NCBI GenBank assembly: GCA_017654935.2
Contig: CM065690.1
Location: 8,528,202-8,592,201, forward strand
Source: Phymorhynchus buccinoides
Lineage: Eukaryota > Mollusca > Gastropoda > Neogastropoda > Raphitomidae
Length of the DNA stretch: 64,000 nucleotides
Direction of reading: 5' to 3'
The position numbers and the translations under genes are program-made. This document shows positions 11,160-63,404 of this stretch, piece after piece. How positions within the stretch are numbered: the stretch's first letter is position 1; each line of letters starts with the position of its first letter. The notes beneath the pieces are model-generated. The model was not told the DNA's origin and searched no databases. It saw only the letters and a list, made by a program, of their open reading frames with translations.

Positions 11160-12674
11160 TTAAGAGTTCAACAGATGAATTGATCTTGGTAAGAAAGTTT
11201 TCTGTGCTCTTATTTTCAGTTTTAGAGTTCTGTATCGACGGCCCGATGGTAATACTTCATAGTATTTTGCCAGAACATGACTGTTATCATTAAGAATTTT
11301 CCTGGCTTTCTTGACTACTTGTCTGTCATACAACTCTTGCATACCACTCTGCCTTGCACCCACAACTTTACTGCACACATTCACCATATCACTCAACACA
11401 CGCTTACTTTTTACACTCAAGCTTCCATACCAACAGATAAATGACACAGTAAGAACAGATTCAATGCAACATCGGTAGTAGGTTTGAAGAATATCTGAAC
11501 AGACACCAATATTCCTTAGCCTCTGTAAACAAAAGATCCTGGACTGACTCTTCTTATGTATATGCTCAATGTGTTTATCAAAAGTAAGTTTCTTGTCTAA
11601 AACTGTGCCTAGGTATTTGTACTCATCAATTCTTTCAACCGTTTCACCATCAATTTCCAAATGTGGCACTGGCACTGGGTTTCTACGAAAATCTACAAGC
11701 AGTTCTTTTGTTTTAACAACATTTAAATCCAGATAATTATCTTTGCACCATGAACAAAACCTTTTGACTTCACTGAAGTACACAGAATCAGAGTTTGACA
11801 AATCTTCGATGGCAGAATCATCTGAGTATTTAATGACAGGTGTTTCTTCAGTGCCTCTACAGTCGTTTGTGTACAATGTAAAAAGAACTGGGGACAAAAC
11901 TGTTCCTTGGGGGGCACCTGTAGAAGTCGAACGTTCTGAGGAGATTGCAGATTGAAAGCGGACAGACTGAGTTCTATTGCATAGGAAATTGGTTATCCAG
12001 AGAATGAGCTTGGGGTTAACATTCAGGTCTAGTAGTTTCTGGGCCAGTAAATGGGGCTGTATTGTATTGAAGGCAGAGGAGAAATCGATGAATAAAATAC
12101 GAACAAAAGAGTTGGGGGTATTTAAGTGAAGAAAGGCATTGTGAAGAAGGGTCAGTAAGGCATCATCTGTTCCTCTACACCGTTTGTAGGCAAACTGAAA
12201 GGGGTCAAGGAGTAGGTTAGTAAAAGAAAGAAGGCGATGAAGGACGATCTTTTCAAAACATTTCATGGCAATAGACGTTAAGGCAACAGGGCGGTAATCG
12301 TTCAGTGTGGCAGGGTTCTTTTTCTTAGGGACAGGAGTAACTGTAGAATTTTTCCAGATACATGGTACAACACAATCACGTAAAGACCAATTAAATAGAG
12401 AGCAAAACACACCACACAATTGAGAACAGCATGCTTTCAACAATCTTCCACACACATTATCTGGTCCCACAGCTTTCCTCACATTTAGTTTCTGAAATAT
12501 GGACTGAACATCTCTTTCTTGAACCTCAAATTCATGATCTTCATTTGCATTGATAATTTTTTCTCTTAACTGTGATGTTACCCCGTTTAGATCTCCCTCT
12601 AGATCATTTCTTTCAAACCGACAATAAAAGTCATTTAGCTCATTAGAAAAATCCTTCTGTTCTTCTCTGGTCAT
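11160..12674 (-). pseudogene. Reverse transcriptase ORF of the Rex1-type LINE
   Basis: This 504-residue open frame contains the whole RT and C-terminal region. Visible motifs are VGPDNVCGRLLKACC (about 69-83), NDYRPVALTS (125-134), FIDFSSAFN with the first catalytic Asp (195-203), GAPQGTVLSP (253-262), the catalytic YSDD box (283-286), KTKELLVDF (321-329), KYLGTVLDKKL and the C-terminal PSGRRYR and SIHLLNS. YSDD in place of the common FADD is a permitted variant. The frame starts at a chance Met; the true ORF continues upstream into the endonuclease across a frameshift and a stop. It copies its own RNA at the target site in autonomous relatives; this copy cannot without the endonuclease. Confidence 0.9.
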
Positions 12675-12728
12675 TTGGCAATTTGCTGTTCGTTTTTTTG
12701 ATTGGCCGGTTAGAGTTCGAAGCCCATC

Positions 12729-13442
12729 TCATGCATCTAAGATTCTGCCTGTCTGAAACTGCTGTTCTACTTTATCCTTATACTCCCTCTGCCCCTTCCT
12801 TAACTCCTCTCTAAGTTTAGATTGAACCACTTTTCTTTCTCTTTTATCTCCTGTTTGAAAGGCTACTTTCTTCTCATTTAAAACTGATTTAATAGACTTG
12901 GAAATCCACGGTTTGTTGTTGGGAAAAATCTTTATAGTCTTTGATGGAATGATCATATCTTCACAAAAATTAATGTAAGACGTAACAACATCAGCAGCTT
13001 CATGCACAGTTTCACAGGAATCAGTCAGCACACTCCAGTCAGTACATTCAAAACAACCCCTCAATTCATCCACACTCTCGGTCGTCCACTCTTTCACGCT
13101 CTTTTTCACCACAGGTTCAGTTTGTATTTTGGGTCTGTAGGCAGGGATAAGTTGCACGGTGTCGTGGTCGGAAGCACCCACTGGTGGTAGAGGTAGAGAT
13201 CTATATGCATTGGGAATATTGCCGTAACATAAGTCAATAGTCTTCTTCTGACGAGTAAAACATGTCACATACTGTTTAAAAGAGGGTAGAGTTTTACGCC
13301 AGTCACAGTGATTAAAGTCACCAACGATGAAGCAGGGGGCATCAGCAGAAATCAACTGTAGCTCTCTGACGACAGCAGCTATCTCCCTTCCAGCGCGTAC
13401 AGCAAAGGTCTTGTCAAACACAGGGGCATACACAACTGTCAA
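12729..13442 (-). pseudogene. AP endonuclease C-terminal half of the Rex1-type LINE
   Basis: The minus strand reads VVYAPVFDKTF, then FIVGDFNHCDW (metal-binding GDFN) and VGASDHDTVQ (catalytic SDH), followed by the linker FPNNKPWISKSIK and a Lys/Glu-rich segment to RILDA. The N-terminal half with the catalytic Glu and Asn is absent. Open frame upstream of 13442 is chance sequence from the AT-rich flank. It stops at TGA where relatives have Trp, just before DGLRTLTGQ. Confidence 0.85.
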
Positions 13443-14330
13443 AAAGACATAAGTTATTACATTAGAACTAAAATAAAACTTAACTGAAATTGAAAGTGTT
13501 ATACATATCACTTTAAAGTAAGCTCATATTACTAAAGTAGAAAACTTTGGTAAATACATATAAAATAGTACAAATAAAGATCCCATAACAATTGGGATCT
13601 TAAACTTGTTTTAACTTTTTAAAGTCATAAGTTATTATATTATAGACACTCATGACTAATATAAAAACCTAATTGAAACTGATAAAATTATGTACAAATG
13701 AACATAACCGCGATGTACATGTTTTTGCACATACATATTTCTTAAAAGTTCTTTTAATCTATAGGGGCACTCCGTGATCAGTTGATCATGTAATGTTTAG
13801 AGTAACCCTATAGCAGTCTAGCGCTGCTCTGTATTAAGTTAAAGGTTTTTAATAATAAATTACTGTTTTTAAACATTAGGTCCTGTGACCCTTTGGTTAC
13901 TAAACTTGTATAGCGGACCTAAACCATTAACTTAAATACTGTATATTATTTAATGAAGGCCTTTGCCTCCTTTTAAAATATTTTATTAATAAAGCTTTTT
14001 GAGCACAAAAGATAAATTTTATCTGTAGCCCTGGGTTTTTTTAAATCATAGATTTCCTCTGCCTGCCAGACATGTAAAAGCAAACTGCTAAATGTCTTTT
14101 AAATAAACATTTTTATCACATAATAAAGTTAGATTTTTTACAAAAACTCAACTTGTCCCTAAAATCTTTTTCAAAATCTTTTTATAAAATTAAATTTTGC
14201 TACTTTAATTTATATATATAAAACCTTTACAATTAAAAACTATCTGTATTCTTATTCAAAATCTTCTTTTTCCAGGATCTTCATAATTTCAAATGCCCAG
14301 AAAGCGTAAAATCTCTATTTTCTCTCTCTC
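13443..14330. repeat. AT-rich repeat flanking the LINE (right copy) and unrecognised AT-rich DNA
   Basis: 13520-13620 matches 10760-10860. A shorter motif CATAAGTTATTA occurs at 13450 and 13626. No coding region. Confidence 0.55.
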
Positions 14331-14565
14331 ACCTCTAATTCACCCCCTCCCATATGTGCCTTCCCAGGTCGAGAGGACGTAAAACTCAATTTTTTTCTTT
14401 CTAATTCACCCCCATCTAGATGTAAAGTAATGCCTCATATGACTTCGGTCGAGAAGACGTAAAACAAAATAATTCTCTAATTCATGTCCCATATGTGCCT
14501 TCCCGGGTCGAGAGGACGTTAAACACCAAAATTTCTTCTTCACCTCTAATTCATCGCATCAGCTT
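14331..14565 (+). repeat. Three SINE-tail fragments in a row
   Basis: GTCGAGAGGACGTAAAAC (about 14370), GTCGAGAAGACGTAAAAC (about 14449) and GTCGAGAGGACGTTAAAC (about 14506) each follow CATATGTGCCTTCC-like or CATATGACTTC-like sequence. They resemble the 3' part of the SINE-like repeats at 379, 26272 and 59290. Confidence 0.65.
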
Positions 14566-15150
14566 AATATCTGATACACTCCCTATCCGGGGGCTTCGAT
14601 ATTAAACTTTTTGAAAATACAAGTAAAAGAGTAAGTCGGCACGATATGAGGCGCACGGTTGGTGATTTAGCGTCTTAACGCTCTAGTTCACAATATGAAA
14701 GTGATTCACTACAAGAAACTTTAAAAAACTGAAAGATACATGTGCGACAAGACAATGATCTATTTGGACGACTTTGCACCTTAAAAACAAGAAAAAACAA
14801 GTGCAACGCCGGGCGGCTGCAAAGTCCCCTCGCAGCATCGCCGAGCTACTCCGAAATCGGAATGTGTCGGCTGTACACATACATAAAAACGCATCAAAAC
14901 AGCACGTAACTACATAAAAACGCATCAAAACAGCACGTAACTGAATAGTTTTTTATATATAACCTTGGGGTTCGGACCCGTGATTTGAGTGCGCGCGATC
15001 ATGCGCACACGCGCGCACAGAAAAATTCCGTGACAACTGTCTAATAGACCATTCATCAAGAAATGTTGTGAAAAAAACTGCAATAAAATACATGCAAAAC
15101 TTCGCGAGATATTAGCGATTATGTGTTTCGGGGTTTGAACCCCGTAACTG
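14566..15150. other. No gene seen
   Basis: A 29-bp direct repeat (ACATAAAAACGCATCAAAAC followed by AGCACGTAA) lies near 14880-14940. Nothing else was recognised. Confidence 0.5.
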
Positions 15151-15340
15151 GCGCGACCTTGACCTTAATGTAAAACTACATACATCAGTGGATAGCTTGC
15201 ATCTTGGCAAACTACTATTCTAAATTTGATGATGATAGACTGAATAGTTTTTGAGAAAAACGGACGAATAGCCGGACGGACGGAGGCACGCTGCCGGACG
15301 GACGGACACCGGACGGACGGACCAGACAAAAACAATAGCT
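15151..15340 (-). repeat. (TCCG)n plus AAATTT module, Helitron-like debris
   Basis: On the minus strand: (TCCG)n, then TTTTTCTCAAAAACTATTCA, ATCATCATCAAATTT and AAGGTCAAGGTC. This is the same module order as the element at 9813-10610, with unrelated flanks and no clear termini. Confidence 0.45.
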
Positions 15341-15359
15341 CCCCGAGCCGAAGAAAAGC

Positions 15360-15800
15360 GCCCCTACTCGCACGTCGGACAAAAAATCGACCCATGCGCT
15401 CTCGGGGCTCTAATTTGATGCACCACGTGTTTCGCCGCCCCGGCAAGCGTTGCTCGCAAAGCATTGTGGTAAAAATCAGTCACACCGTCCGCCATTTTGT
15501 GCAAAGTGTTTTGTGTTTGTGGTGTCCTGTGTGTGTGTTTCTCGTAGAAAAGGTATTCAGTTTGTTCAGTTGTGACTTTTATGTATAGTTCAAAACACAC
15601 AAGAGGGTTATAGAAATGTTTAGTCCTGGGGGGTTTGTATGTCTAAGTAGAAATAATGTTGTTTTATGTTGATTTTAATGCTCACCATGTGCCGAGGTCC
15701 ACCATTTGCCATGGCGTGCGTAGATTGAGCACTAGACAGCCGTGCGACGGTCAGTCAAGGTCCAACGTTTCGAAGCGATGTAGGCTAGGCCTAGATAGGG
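15360..15800 (+). promoter_or_regulatory. CpG-rich patch with YY1-like motif, candidate promoter
   Basis: CpG is relatively frequent here compared with flanking DNA, and CCGCCATTTTG at about 15489 resembles a YY1 site common in animal promoters. It is 3.6 kb upstream of the first CELF exon found. It could be the missing 5' exon region, but no TATA box, Inr or donor site confirms it. Confidence 0.2.
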
Positions 15801-16250
15801 CACTATTGATACGAATCGTGTGAAAACATTTACGATCAATATGCCCGTACATTAAAAACCGAACTGATTTTAATACTGTGTAATATTCCTACCAGTGGCA
15901 CCACCGAATTTCATTTGTCGGACTGTGTCGGCTAACCGATTTAGGCGGGCCTGGGAAGATTAGGCCAAGGCCTAGTCTTTTCAAAAAATTTCGTTCACCT
16001 GTCTCATGTCTCAGTCTGGCACGTCGCATTGCAATCATGGTAGACTTCCCTCTGACATTGATTATTGTCCTTACAAAATGAAAAATTCAGATGGGACTTG
16101 AAAGCTTTAACGGCTTTAGTAATTAATTCATGCTTAGTTATTCATATACCTCACTGTACACGTGGAATGTGTGTGTGTATGTTGTAATAAGCGCTGTGAG
16201 GATGGCTTGCCATCGAACAGCACCATAAATTGTAAAAAGCTAGTTTATTC
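15801..16250. other. No gene seen
   Basis: No recognised reading frame or repeat. Confidence 0.5.
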
Positions 16251-16254
16251 TTAG

Positions 16255-17345
16255 AACTTCTTCAGTTAAAGTTTAAACAACCACCGTCATCATTTTGACG
16301 GTTCTGTCGTTGGAACTGGGGGACTCCAACCAGGCATAAATGATAAAAGCTGATGGTATCTTCGCCACCCGGATGATCAGCCTTTATGGTTGGGATATGG
16401 GGAGAGGGAGGGGTGAAACTACGGTGAAAGGCAGGGGAGGATTGAGGGATGGTGGAGGGAGGGGCATTGCTCAGATCTGGAACTCTGATGGGAGGGCATT
16501 CCATTCACAGATGGTCCTTGGAAAGAACAATTGCTGAAGGGGAGGAGGTACGTGGACTGGTGGGACTGTCTGGTACGCCTTGTCAGTGGGTTGAGAGATG
16601 GTTGGTATTGGGTGTTGATGGAGACGTCACCGTGGTATTTCTAGGTTGTCAGTCTGTAGGTGCATCATCAAGGGGGCTCCAGTTCAGCTGTGTGAACATC
16701 TTCCACGCTGGATGACTGGTGATGCCTACTGACCACCCTGCGGGCAGCACGACGCTGGACCTTCTCCACCTTGTTGATGTCCTTCACTGACTGGAGGTGT
16801 ATTCAAGGATGGGTTTCACAAGTGACTTGTATAAAATTTGTAAGCCTTCTCTTTGAATGATGTTGACAGAGCCCACCTTTAGATTACATCGTTGGAAGCC
16901 AAGTGTTTTGCTGGTGATGTTGGAGATGTAGAGTCCCATCTGAGGTCATGTTGGATGGCTACTCCCGAGTAGTTTGTCTCCTAGATACCTGTTTGAGATT
17001 TTGGCTGTGGAGGTGGTAATTTTGAACCAAGGGGTTTCTTTTTCTGGTGACGTGGAGGCTTGGGCACTTGTCAGGGTGGAAAGACATCTTCCACGTGTTT
17101 TCCCAGGATGCAAGTTTGTTCAGATCCTATTGGAGATTTTCATGGTCCATAGAAGAGCCTGCAGTTCTATGGCAGAGTGTGTCGTCTGCAAAGAGGCGTG
17201 TGGTTGAACTTAGAAGACAGATCCTTTGGAAGGTCGTTGATATAAAAATGGGCAGGGCCGAGTACCTATCCTTGCGAAACTCCTGACTCCACGGGGATGG
17301 CTTTGGATGTAGTTCCGCTCACTACTACTCTTTGCTGTCTGCCCC
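16255..17345 (-). mobile_element. Decayed LINE reverse transcriptase fragment
   Basis: Across several frames the minus strand reads FLRGRQQRVVVSG, ESGVSQG then VLGPALFIFINDLP (RT motif B region), DLNKLASWENTWKMSFHPDK, a CR1/Jockey-type signature, then VQRRAAR-like and SVED-like C-terminal pieces and ICEWNALP. Many stops and frameshifts. It is more degraded than the Rex1 LINE and so probably older. Confidence 0.75.
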
Positions 17346-17540
17346 TGAGGAAGTTATTTATTATTCTTCATTATTATGTACCTAAATGTAAGCCTTTCAA
17401 ATAATTTTATTATGTATCGTGTCGACTATATCCTTTATTACTATCAGACTCACTAGTATTTGGTTGGCCTTCAGTTTTAGTACTTTTAAGAATTTTCCCA
17501 ATGCCAACTGTCATGAAGTCCTCTTGGTTATTTCCTAGAA

Positions 17541-17592
17541 GACCCCTGGAAATTCAGTAGGCCTTGTTCGCCCAACTTCTGTGCTTCATCAG
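17541..17592 (-). repeat. Copy of a CTGATGAAG...CGAA repeat (minus)
   Basis: The minus strand reads CCTGATGAAGCACAGAAGTT, GGGCGAACAAGG and CCTACTGAATTTCC. It matches 19134-19180 on the plus strand. The arrangement recalls hammerhead-like motifs of Penelope-type elements, but the core here is imperfect. Confidence 0.4.
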
Positions 17593-17730
17593 GTAAGGGA
17601 TAGAATAAGTTTAGTGGTTATTTTCATGCTACGGAAAGTTTGAAAAATTAAGATAATCAACAAGGAAAAATGAACGTAAGCCCTATAAATTTAGCATCGC
17701 CATTCAGTGTTGGCATATTCCCCTAAAAAT

Positions 17731-18989
17731 CAGTGTTCCCGATTACGCAGATCTGTACGTAAATTACGTACACAGTTTCAAGTTTGACGTATACATTTTT
17801 CAGTCAATATGTCATTTACAGTTTTTCTCAGCCGATTGCTTCCTGAAACGTGTTCGCCGCGATCAGAATGTCGAAGCCATTTCGGCTTGCGGGAAACGAT
17901 CAACAAAATATACTGGGCCTATTCTTTCACACTATAATATAGCATGCTTGAAGCAGACGACAAAAACTATCATGAACCACAGAGTAATTTCCCTTTGTTT
18001 CTCGCCACCCACGCTGCTCGCACATGCACTGCTGCCAAGCCTAGCCCGCGCGTTTCTTGGAAGCAAAAAAATGGCGCTGGATTGCGAAAACTTCGACGCG
18101 AAGTTCTTCCAAAGACAAGTTTTAAGTGAGGTGACAAAAACCCTTGAACCAGTTCCAGGCCCTTCAAGTTCAACTGTCAGTAGTGATGAAAAGAAGAAAG
18201 TACAGACAAACTCCTATTTTACGACCCTCTGTTAAGCGACCACCTCTCATTTGAGACCGGATTTGTTGGCACGGATGCATTTTATTTTTACTATGTAAAC
18301 GACTTCCTCTAAAACATGACTTACGACCGCCATTTTGTTGGTTTTTACGACCGTTGTTGTCGTCTGCATAGACTTACGAGCAAAGGGAAACAACCACGTT
18401 CAAGGGCCTGAAAACGGAGTCGCTTCCCTTGTTGTAGAAAAGATGGCGGAAAGCGTAGGAAAAGCACGAAAACCACTGACTTTGAAAAAGAAAACCACTG
18501 ACTTTGGACGAGAGTGGAGGTGATTAACAGAAGTCGGCGAAGTGAAACTATAATACATCGATTGCACAATCCTATGGAGTTGGAAAGACCCAAATCCAGT
18601 TTTAATATGTCATTGTATGTGTGCATGAAGAAGAGAGTAACTGTGCTGAACTTTTTCTTTCTACGGCTGCCAGTGAAAACCTCCGTCATACGACCGCTCC
18701 AATTTACGACTGATTTTTCCGGACATTTTGGAAGTCTTAAAATAGAGGTTTGTCTGTAACTCGCAAATTCAAGTCAAGTTGGTGTGAAGAATTTGACTGG
18801 CTTCAGCATCGTGATGGCAAGCTCTTCTGCAGTCTGTGCACTGCCGCTTCCAAGGCCAACAATTTTAGAGCATATTGTCTATTTATTATGGCTTTTATTT
18901 TGACCCTCAAAAATTTTCAAATGACCCTTAAAATTGGGGGGCAAAGGGTCATGATGACCCTTAAAAATTTGGAAGCATGGGGACCACTG
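17731..18989 (+). mobile_element. hAT element with MITE nested in its transposase ORF
   Basis: It starts CAGTGTTCCC (17731) and ends GGGGACCACTG (18989), with AAAAT on both sides as a 5-bp target duplication. An early small ORF (MSKPFRLAGN, about 17872) is followed by MALDCENFDAKFF from 18071. Coding resumes after the nested MITE with SSWCEEFDWLQHRDGKLFCS and LCTAASKANN, a zf-TTF-like Cys pair typical of hAT transposase N-termini. The catalytic region is deleted. The 3' end (18885-18989) is highly similar to 26697-26800 in inverse orientation. Confidence 0.8.
18203..18756 (+). mobile_element. TA-flanked MITE (Tc1/mariner/pogo type) nested in the hAT
   Basis: CAGACAAACTCCTATTTTA begins at 18203 and its imperfect reverse complement (TAAAATAGAGGTTTGTCTG) ends at 18756. 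TA flanks both sides (18201-18202 and 18757-18758). Inside is a short ORF (MAESVGKARKPLTLKKK) reminiscent of pogo/Tigger transposase starts. Removing 18203-18758 rejoins the host hAT reading frame at GTA|ACT without a frameshift. Confidence 0.85.
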
Positions 18990-19000
18990 AAAATGGCATC

Positions 19001-19400
19001 CGAAAATGCAGAATGTGCATACAGTGATACACAGTAACGCTTTGAGTTTGATCGGTTGTATTTTTCTCAAATTACAATTAATAATCTTCGATTGTGATGA
19101 AAATAGCCCTAATCTGATTCTGACTATTCCTCACCTGATGAAGTGCAGAAGTTGGACGAAACAGGCCTACTGAATTTCCGGGATTCTGCTAGTGCTAAGA
19201 GATTATTTATAGCCATTAATAACAAATGCCAGAACAACCTTACGGAATGGCAGCCGCCTCAGGACTTTACTGTTATTGTTAATAATAGTGTTAATTGCTT
19301 GGTAAGGATCACGACATAGGTCCTTGTGGTTTTAGCCCGTTACTGTTTCATTTGCAATGTTCCTAAACTGTGGTCCCTTTGCTTTCTTTTCTTGTTGCAG
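19001..19400. other. 5' flank of the first CELF exon; CTGATGAAG repeat copy at 19134
   Basis: Contains CCTGATGAAGTGCAGAAGTT and GGACGAAACAGG (19134-19167), the partner of 17541-17592. The remainder leads into the pyrimidine-rich acceptor at 19380-19400. Confidence 0.5.
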
Positions 19401-19413
19401 CAACACAAGCAAC

Positions 19414-60989
<41,576 letters not shown>

Positions 60990-62375
60990 GTCAGTGAAAC
61001 ATACAATGGAGAGAAACAATTTGTTTGTTGTTGAAAACTTGGATTGTTTTTCCTCCCTTGAAAGGATTTTGTTCCCTCCCTTGGAAGCATGTACACTGAA
61101 TGTTGGTTGTGCTGTTAAGATGAACATGAAAAAATGCTGTATAAATGAAGTGAACATGCACATTTTCAGGATTATTATTTAGTGGGTGTTTTTTTCAAAT
61201 AATCAGAAATATGAAACAAATTGTCTGCTAAAGTGCATCTTTGAACAGGAAACGACGACAGTGAAAGCAGCCTACCATCCAAACTATTTGAAGTTTAGAC
61301 AAAGGAAGTACAATCGCATGATCCGATGTCGGCTGTATTCCACGCACAAGAGTCAAAATGTGACCGGGTCCCACAAAAGGATAACAAAGTGCTATTCTTA
61401 AAATATTAAGTTCTTGGTATCTCTGAAAACTAGATTGAACATGCTTTCAAATGATGCAAGTTTCATCCATGTGAGTCAAGTATATACAGAGATATAGCTC
61501 TTTGAATGCGGGTTACTAAAATCAGCTGTTTTGAGAAAACGGCAGCCAAAGTTTGATGACTTTAATCAGAAAACTTCCCTAGCAACTGACTTCTGATCTC
61601 CTAGTGCTTCACACCATTAAAAACTACACACAAAAACCTTTCAAATGATAACTTTTTTGTTAGGATGAAGGATAACAGAAATAATTATGGGCTTTTAAAA
61701 ATTTAAAGCTGAGATTGAAATTATCGCCAAGGGAAATAATCTGATTTTTCAAACTTTGGTAGTTTAGAATTTTGTAAAGTAGGAGACTTACAACAATTCC
61801 CAGTTTTTAAAAGCAAATAATGAAATATATTATCCTTCTTTGAAATAAAAAGGCCAATATGGCAATAATATTAGTATTACTTTTGAAAATGGATGATATT
61901 AATTATAAGAATTCAAAATGATAATTCTTGATTAATACTGACCGAGTTACAGTGCCATGAGAAACAGATTACAGGTCTATGTAGAGTGTGTGTTTCTCTG
62001 TGTGTTTGTGTGTGTGCATGTGGTTTTACAAACAACAAAAAATACACCAAAAAAGTTTGCCATACCTTCCAGAGCCACTTTTTAATAACTGAAGCATGAT
62101 GAAAAACAAAATGATTAGCACAATAGCATAATAAAACTGAAGCACAAAATGCACTAGTTTCTTGAATTCAAAGATTTCACAATCTTTTTCAATTTATTTT
62201 AACAGTAAGTCATTCTTCAACCATCAATGTCTCATTCTAATTAATCTTTCCTCATTAATTTTTATGTCAGTCATTCTCCTACTGCTATCACTCCTTTTCC
62301 TCCAATCTACTTCAACCCTACACAATACAGCCACAGAACAGAACATTGAAGGGAGGGAGGGGGGGGGGGGGGGGC
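60990..62375. other. CELF intron 12, no exon seen
   Basis: Checked for the remaining RRM3 exon without success. AT-rich, with G16 at 62359-62374. Confidence 0.5.
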
Positions 62376-62503
62376 TCACAGTTGGATGTCGGGGTTAGGG
62401 CACACAGTGTCTTGGGCCTCATCCCTGGCAAACTCCCTGATGTGCTGGAAAAGGTACTTCCTGCGCTCCAGCGTGAGGCCAGGAGGGGGTATTTCATCCG
62501 GTT
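62376..62503 (-). CDS. Unidentified gene, last coding exon (minus strand)
   Basis: The minus strand reads PDEIPPPGLTLERRKYLFQH, IREFARDEAQ and CPNPDIQL, then TGA at 62376-62378. Two acceptors are possible, TTTCCCTTTCAG (exon from 62513) or GTGCAG (exon from 62503). The second joins the phase of the upstream exon without a stop. I do not recognise the family. The amino-acid composition and codon use look like real coding sequence. It lies antisense inside the last CELF intron and may belong to a mobile element. Confidence 0.45.
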
Positions 62504-62639
62504 CTGCACCCAACTGAAAGGGAAAAAAACATGTTGGGTTTATCATTCTCATAATTATTTTGTTTTACTCAAAATAAATCCAAAAATTCTACATAATTGT
62601 TGTCTCATTTCTAGTATTAGACTAAATCACATTGAGCAT

Positions 62640-63020
62640 TATTGCCCCCTCAACATCCCACATACACTCATGCAATGCAGGCAAGTGAATGCATGCAATG
62701 ATTGGTACATAACACAAGTCCACATATACTGTATGAAAACAACTGTTCAATGCACACAGACACACACACACACAGAGACAGGCACACACAGGCACACACA
62801 CACAGAGAGAGACAAAGACACACACACACACACACATACAGTAGTTCACACATACTGTGACATAGGCTACATTATCTCAACATCACACATACCGTCTGAT
62901 ATCACCCTTAGTGGGAGGATGTTAAATTGAAGAAGAACAACACACGCACACAGACAAACAGTACATTCAAACACACAGAGACACAGACACACACACAGAC
63001 ACACACCATTCATAACTGCA
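62640..63020. repeat. CA-rich microsatellites and a SINE tail
   Basis: (CA)n runs at 62756-62840 and 62938-63006. GGGAGGATGTTAAATTGAAG at 62909-62928 resembles the GAGGACGTTAAAC SINE tail. Confidence 0.7.
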
Positions 63021-63074
63021 GACAAAACAGTCATTTGAACCCCCTTAATAAGTGGAAAAAAATTGTTAGCTTAC

Positions 63075-63300
63075 CTTTTCCCAGTTCCAAGCACTGAAAC
63101 TGCATCTCCAGTATTTCTTCTGCAGTAAACTGGCTGATGCAACCTTGGCGCTCCTCAGCAGGCAGGTCTTTCTATGTCGCCACTTTAATCTGAGTGCATC
63201 GGCATTTCCAATCAGCTGCACGAGCCAGTGTTGGTAACCTTGCAGCTGAATCACCCTTTTCTGCGTCCCCACTGACCGACAAGACATTGAAGCTGTAGGC
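63075..63300 (-). pseudogene. Unidentified gene, upstream exon, broken
   Basis: A clear donor GTAAGC (plus strand 63069-63074) ends the exon. In the frame compatible with the next exon it reads KDLPAEERQGCISQFTAEEI and LEMQFQCLELGK. An in-frame TAG at 63172-63174 separates this from ARAADWKCRCTQIKVAT. Another frame is open from 63416 to 63066 and includes a MPSTSSRPTASMSCRSVGTQ segment. Which frame was real is unclear. The 5' side is cut by the hAT terminus at 63405. Confidence 0.4.
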
Positions 63301-63404
63301 CTACTACTGGTTGAAGGCATCGCCACATCCATTTTTTCCTCTTCAGGTTGTGGGGCCTGCTCGACATGGGGTGGCTCGAGTTTTGGTTCTCCCTGTTCGT
63401 CTTC

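Larger units (their letters stand above)
10881..13442 (-). mobile_element. Rex1-type LINE, 5' truncated, nearly intact RT
   Basis: Read on the minus strand it has the C-terminal part of an AP endonuclease, a complete reverse transcriptase and a 3' UTR. It ends in a pentanucleotide tail, (ATTTG)5 on the minus strand (10881-10905). Such tandem pentamer tails are usual for Rex1/CR1-group LINEs instead of poly-A. It is truncated in the endonuclease near 13442. Two lesions break the ORF: TGG to TGA at 12729-12731 and a frameshift in a 7-T run at 12693-12699. Confidence 0.88.

Noticed and set aside
13443..13511. N-terminal extension of the endonuclease ORF (MICITLSISVKFYF)
   Set aside because: It comes from the AT-rich flanking repeat, not from the LINE, so the natural endonuclease N-terminus is simply missing.
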